Shown here: piece after piece, positions 6,908-10,401 of the stretch
Layout of the letters: every line of letters begins with the position of its first letter
Position numbering within the stretch: position 1 is the first letter of the stretch
Source of the DNA: Methanolinea sp. UBA277
GTDB taxonomy: Archaea > Halobacteriota > Methanomicrobia > Methanomicrobiales > Methanospirillaceae
NCBI GenBank assembly: GCA_002499905.1
Contig: DANP01000012.1
Coordinates: 23,754-34,154, forward strand
Reading direction: 5' to 3'
Length of the DNA stretch: 10,401 nucleotides
Translations under genes and position numbers: made by a program
The notes under the pieces: model-generated
Seen by the model: the letters and a program-made list of their open reading frames with translations, nothing else
What the model was told of the DNA's origin: nothing
The model's database searches: none

Positions 6908-7777
6908 ATGCCAGTACATCCACACAGATGTTCCTTCTGCACGCTTGGACTCGTCGCAGTCATGGTTATTGCACTGCTCGCCGCCGGCTGTACGCAGACC
7001 GGCGAGGAGGGGGCATCCCCCACGGCCCCCCCTGTAACTACCCTGAAAGTAACCGGATCCACAACAGTCCTTCCCATCGCTCAGGCCGCAGCCGATTCCT
7101 GCATGAACGATAACACCACTGTCGACATCCAGGTTACCGGAGGCGGTTCCGGCGTGGGCGTCCAGTCCATCGGAGAGGGCACTGCCGATATCGGCATGTC
7201 ATCCCGTGACCTCAAGTCAGACGAGAAGACAAGGTATCCGGACCTGGTGACCACCACCATTGCCAATGACGGCATCGCGGTCATCGTCCATCCGTCGAAT
7301 ACCGTTTCCGGCCTCACCATGGCCCAGATCAAGGCCATCTACGAGGGCGAGATTACCAACTGGAACGAGGTTGGTGGTCCTGACCGGATCATCGTGGTGA
7401 TCGGCCGCGACAGTGCATCCGGCACCCGCGAGTTCTTCTCAGAGAAGGTCATGAACAGGGAAGACTTCGTCGCCACCCGGCTCGAGAAAAACTCAAATGG
7501 CGCGGTAAAGCAGACAGTCGCCCAGACTCCGGGAGCCATCGGGTATGTCAGTCTCGGCTACATCGATCCTGAGATCACGGCGGTTCCGGTCATCGTTGAC
7601 GGAAAACCGGTCGAGCCGACTGTGGAGAACGTGGTCTCCAAGAGATATCCCATTGCGAGATCCCTCCTGATGATCACTCATGGCGCACCGTCGGGACTGG
7701 CAAAGGAGTACATTGACTTTATCGTGAGCCCTGCCGGACAAAAGATCGTCAGTGACGAAGGCTTTGTTCCCATCTGA
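6908..7777 (+). CDS. pstS: phosphate ABC transporter, phosphate-binding lipoprotein
   Basis: This 289-residue extracytoplasmic protein binds phosphate and delivers it to the permease. It has a lipoprotein signal peptide with the lipobox LLAAGC (Cys28), then a short Gly/Ser/Pro/Thr linker. The PstS-type substrate-binding domain includes GSTTVLPI (50-57), GGGSGVGVQSI (78-88), ADIGMSSRDL and GRDSASGTREFF (166-177), the phosphate-ligand loops of the family. The reading frame is open back to 6650, but that part overlaps phoU on the other strand and lacks any signal peptide, so the ATG at 6908 was chosen: it places the hydrophobic segment and lipobox at the N-terminus. It is first in the pst operon, with the permease gene starting eight bases after its stop codon. 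Confidence 0.93.
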   Translation: MPVHPHRCSFCTLGLVAVMVIALLAAGCTQTGEEGASPTAPPVTTLKVTGSTTVLPIAQAAADSCMNDNTTVDIQVTGGGSGVGVQSIGEGTADIGMSSRDLKSDEKTRYPDLVTTTIANDGIAVIVHPSNTVSGLTMAQIKAIYEGEITNWNEVGGPDRIIVVIGRDSASGTREFFSEKVMNREDFVATRLEKNSNGAVKQTVAQTPGAIGYVSLGYIDPEITAVPVIVDGKPVEPTVENVVSKRYPIARSLLMITHGAPSGLAKEYIDFIVSPAGQKIVSDEGFVPI

Positions 7778-7785
7778 CGGAGAGA

Positions 7786-9822
7786 ATGAAGCCGGACAGC
7801 GACCACCCCGTGGAGGAGGAAACCTCCGCGGAACTTTATTCCAGCGCCCGGGATAAACCGGATACCGCAGTGAACACAGGCGGCGACATGCTTGCACACC
7901 GTCACCGGCGCGAGCAGGTGATCCGGGCGGCATGGTTTTTCTGCGCTCTCTTTGCCGTTGTCACCATCTTCTTCATTCTTGCCTTCCTTTTCTTCGATGC
8001 CTATCCCATCTTCCTTGACGTCGGCGTCTGGAATTTCATTTCGGGGATGGTATGGGACCCCACCAGCATCAATCCCCAGTATGGGATCTTTCCGCTCATC
8101 GTGGGAACCCTCCTGGTGACCCTGGGTGCGATGGCTATCTCGATCCCGCTCGGGATCGGGACGGCCATCTACATCGCCGAACTGGCCCCCTGCCGGGTCA
8201 AGGCCATCGCCAAGCCGGCTGTGGAGCTCCTCGCCGGCATCCCATCGGTGGTTTTCGGGTTCTTCGGGCTCATCATGCTCACCGATTGGATCCGGGTCAC
8301 CTTCGATGTCCCGAGCGGGGAGACCTGGCTTGCAGGCTCGATCCTCCTCGGGGTCATGGCACTGCCTACCATCATCAGCATCTCCGAGGATGCCATCGCT
8401 TCGGCTCCCCTGGAGTGTAAAGAGGGGTCCCTCGCCCTCGGCGCCACCCACTGGCAGACAATCAGCAGGGTGGTGACCCCCGCTGCGCTGTCAGGGATTA
8501 CCGCCGCCGTGATCCTGGGAATCGGGAGGGCGGTCGGGGAGACCATGGCCGTCCTGATGGTGACCGGGAATGCGGCGATCATCCCTGATCCCATCTGGAA
8601 TGTTCTCTCCCCGATACGCACCCTGACCGGGACGCTCGGTATCGAGATGGGCGAGGTGCCGATCGGAAGCACCCACTACCATGCCCTGTTCGGCGTCGCC
8701 GTGGTGCTGCTGGTCATCACCCTGATCATCAACATTGCGGCGACTATCATCCTGGCACGGATCAAGGAGCGGAGCATGCCCTCCGGCACCACCTGCAGCG
8801 TGAAGAGAATGGAGAAACCGCAGGAGGGCTCAGGAGAACGGCTTATGGGGATGATTCGGCACTACCGGCTTCCCCTGGTTGCGATCGCCCTCGCCCTGCT
8901 GCTCTTCATCATATTCGGAATCTTCGGAGCGGTTGCGGCAGGGAGTCTCTATCTGGTCGTCCACGTCGCAGGAACCCGCCTGTCTCCGCGGTGGACCCAG
9001 CGGGTGGCGTTCTCCCTGGTATTCATCTGTGTCCTCGGCGTACTTTTCGCACTGGGGGTGATCCTCTTTGACATCATCGTCAACGGGGCTCCCTACATCA
9101 CCTGGGAGTTCCTGACCCTGCCGCCGTCAAATCTTGGCAGATCGGGCGGGATCTTCCCCGCCATCGTGGGGACCCTGTACCTGGTTGCCGGTGCAATTGG
9201 AATCGCACTTCCCATCGGGATCGGAGCCGCAGTGTACCTCACCGAATACACCCGGGAGGGGAAGACCACGAAGATCATCCGGACCGGGACAGACCTGCTG
9301 AACGGAACCCCTTCCATCGTCTTCGGCCTGTTCGGGTTCGCCTTCCTGGTGATCTACCTGAAATTCGGGATCTCCCTGATCGCCGGGCAGGTGACGCTCG
9401 CCCTGATCGTGCTCCCCACCATCATCAGGACCACCGAGGAGGCGCTCAGGACCGTTCCCACCTTCATACGGGAGGGAAGCCTGGCGCTCGGGGCGACGAA
9501 GTGGCAGACCATCAGGAGGGTGGTGCTTCCACCGTCAGTTCCTGGAATCGTCACCGGGACCATCCTCTCCATCGGAAGGGCTGCAGGGGAAACGGCGCCG
9601 ATTCTGTTCACCGCCGTGGTATTCTCTACCCGGTTCCTTCCGGACTCCCTTTTTGAGCCGGTCATGGCCCTGCCCTACCACCTCTACATCCTTGCCACCA
9701 ACGTCCCGGGAGCTGAAGGTCAGAAGTACGCGACTGCACTCGTGCTACTCGGGCTGGTCGTCGTCTTCTATGCGCTCGCTATCTGGATACGCCACCGCTA
9801 CACCCTACAACGCATGTGGTGA
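7786..9822 (+). CDS. pstCA: phosphate ABC transporter permease, PstC-PstA fusion
   Basis: One 678-residue ORF carries both membrane subunits of the phosphate importer, normally two proteins of about 300 residues each. The PstC part (about 45-325) has six predicted helices, the EAA-like loop CKEGSLALGATHWQTI (211-226) and GRAVGETMAVL. A hydrophilic linker (about 326-361) follows. The PstA part (about 362-678) has an extra hydrophobic stretch (362-396), six more helices, a second EAA-like loop REGSLALGATKWQTI (562-576) and GRAAGETAPIL. Both loops should dock on PstB. The ATG at 7786 has a GGAGAG sequence 3 bases upstream and lies 8 bases after pstS. Met35 (7888) is an alternative start and would leave a more usual short N-terminus. 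The linker is open with no stop codon, so the fusion is genuine in this sequence. Internal starts at Met342 and Met354 could yield a separate PstA as well. Confidence 0.9.
   Translation: MKPDSDHPVEEETSAELYSSARDKPDTAVNTGGDMLAHRHRREQVIRAAWFFCALFAVVTIFFILAFLFFDAYPIFLDVGVWNFISGMVWDPTSINPQYGIFPLIVGTLLVTLGAMAISIPLGIGTAIYIAELAPCRVKAIAKPAVELLAGIPSVVFGFFGLIMLTDWIRVTFDVPSGETWLAGSILLGVMALPTIISISEDAIASAPLECKEGSLALGATHWQTISRVVTPAALSGITAAVILGIGRAVGETMAVLMVTGNAAIIPDPIWNVLSPIRTLTGTLGIEMGEVPIGSTHYHALFGVAVVLLVITLIINIAATIILARIKERSMPSGTTCSVKRMEKPQEGSGERLMGMIRHYRLPLVAIALALLLFIIFGIFGAVAAGSLYLVVHVAGTRLSPRWTQRVAFSLVFICVLGVLFALGVILFDIIVNGAPYITWEFLTLPPSNLGRSGGIFPAIVGTLYLVAGAIGIALPIGIGAAVYLTEYTREGKTTKIIRTGTDLLNGTPSIVFGLFGFAFLVIYLKFGISLIAGQVTLALIVLPTIIRTTEEALRTVPTFIREGSLALGATKWQTIRRVVLPPSVPGIVTGTILSIGRAAGETAPILFTAVVFSTRFLPDSLFEPVMALPYHLYILATNVPGAEGQKYATALVLLGLVVVFYALAIWIRHRYTLQRMW
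7808..7831 (+). repeat. strong hairpin at the pstS-pstCA junction
   Basis: CCGTGGAGG and CCTCCGCGG pair over 9 bp (one G-U) around the loop AGGAAA, 22 bases into the annotated pstCA. If translation begins at Met35, it is intercistronic instead. Stable RNA stems after a binding-protein gene are known in other ABC operons to keep that gene's mRNA more abundant than the permease message; whether this happens here is inference. Confidence 0.5.
8833..8847 (+). promoter_or_regulatory. possible internal ribosome binding site and start for PstA
   Basis: GGAG (8833-8836) lies eight bases before the in-frame ATG at 8845 (Met354), exactly in the linker between the PstC and PstA parts. A second in-frame ATG lies at 8809 (Met342). 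Either could start a free-standing PstA of 325-337 residues. Confidence 0.35.
9818..9822 (+). promoter_or_regulatory. ribosome binding site of pstB overlapping the pstCA stop codon
   Basis: GGTGA, which contains the pstCA stop codon TGA, lies four bases before the pstB ATG. This arrangement suggests translational coupling of the ATPase to the permease. Confidence 0.5.
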
Positions 9823-9826
9823 CCTT

Positions 9827-10401
9827 ATGTCTGAAACAACTATTATACAAACCTCGAACCTGAACCTCTGGTACGGGGAGAATAATGCCCTGATCGACAT
9901 CTCTGTGACTGTTCCTGACCGCAGGGTGACCGCCCTGATCGGACCGTCCGGATGTGGAAAATCCACCCTGATCCGCTGCTTCAACCGCATGAACGACCTG
10001 GTCGGTTCCTGCCGGATGAGCGGGCGGATCGATTTCCATGGGACCAATATCTATGCAAAAGACGCGGACCCGGTGGAGATCCGGAGGAAGATCGGGATGG
10101 TTTTCCAGAAACCGAACCCGTTCCCCAAGTCCATCTATGAAAATGTCGCCTACGGTCCGAGGGTCCACGGGATCAATGACAAGAAACGCATCGACACGAT
10201 CGTAGAGCAGAGCCTGAAGAATGCCGCCCTCTGGGAGGAGGTCAAAGACCGTCTCCAGGATTCGGCAATGGGGCTCTCCGGCGGCCAGCAGCAGCGACTC
10301 TGTATTGCCCGTACCCTCGCTGTAGAACCGGAGGTCATCCTGATGGACGAGCCCTGTTCTGCACTCGATCCCATCGCCACCTCGAAGATCGAGGCCCTCA
10401 T
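9827..10401 (+). CDS. pstB: phosphate ABC transporter ATP-binding protein (3' partial)
   Basis: This is the ATPase that drives phosphate import through the PstC-PstA channel on the cytoplasmic side. The frame runs open from the ATG at 9827 to the window end, giving 191 residues of a protein usually about 250 long. Walker A is GPSGCGKST (39-47), the Q-loop is VFQKPNPFP (92-100, a PstB hallmark), the ABC signature is LSGGQQQR (150-157), and Walker B with the D-loop is VILMDEPCSALDP (170-182). The H-switch lies beyond the window. The aromatic A-loop is LWYG (14-17). The start is four bases after the pstCA stop codon. A second phoU copy often follows pstB and could lie just downstream, outside the window. 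Confidence 0.95.
   Translation, partial: MSETTIIQTSNLNLWYGENNALIDISVTVPDRRVTALIGPSGCGKSTLIRCFNRMNDLVGSCRMSGRIDFHGTNIYAKDADPVEIRRKIGMVFQKPNPFPKSIYENVAYGPRVHGINDKKRIDTIVEQSLKNAALWEEVKDRLQDSAMGLSGGQQQRLCIARTLAVEPEVILMDEPCSALDPIATSKIEAL

Noticed and set aside
7678..8451. 257-codon minus-strand ORF
   Set aside because: It lies antisense to the end of pstS and the PstC part; its composition (many Gly, Asp, Glu, Arg, His, Pro) is typical of a shadow frame.

Overview
The window looks like part of a methanogenic archaeal chromosome, most likely a hydrogenotrophic, formate-using member of the Methanomicrobiales. The evidence is an F420-dependent formate dehydrogenase beta subunit, secreted CARDB and S-layer-like proteins with Pro/Thr linkers, an archaeal PhoU with an AbrB-type N-terminus, AT-rich TATA-type promoters in an otherwise GC-rich sequence, and oligo-T terminators. 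The order is inferred from the genes together; I could not run a phylogeny.

Layout. (1) 1-1214, plus strand: the 3' part of fdhB, missing only its first few codons. It ends at an oligo-T terminator and converges on the next gene. (2) 1377-5680, minus strand: three genes, read in the order thioredoxin-like protein, large secreted protein with five CARDB-like modules and a C-terminal CAP/SCP domain, and a membrane-anchored COG1361-like surface protein. The first two are probably cotranscribed; the third may have its own promoter. (3) 5794-6801, minus strand: an AbrB-PhoU phosphate regulator. (4) 6908-10401, plus strand: a high-affinity phosphate import operon made of pstS (lipoprotein), a single 678-residue ORF that fuses the two permeases PstC and PstA, and pstB (cut by the window end).

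The phosphate block works as one unit. PstS captures phosphate outside the membrane, the PstC-PstA protein forms the channel, PstB supplies ATP hydrolysis, and the divergent PhoU probably regulates transport or expression. The 106-bp region between phoU and pstS carries both promoters and two imperfect palindromes that could be operators.

I see no CRISPR array, RNA gene, insertion sequence or phage gene, and no clear undescribed defence or metabolic system. The points most worth a second look are the PstC-PstA fusion with its possible internal start, the repeat-built CARDB-CAP protein with its thioredoxin neighbour, and several well-formed inverted repeats at gene junctions.
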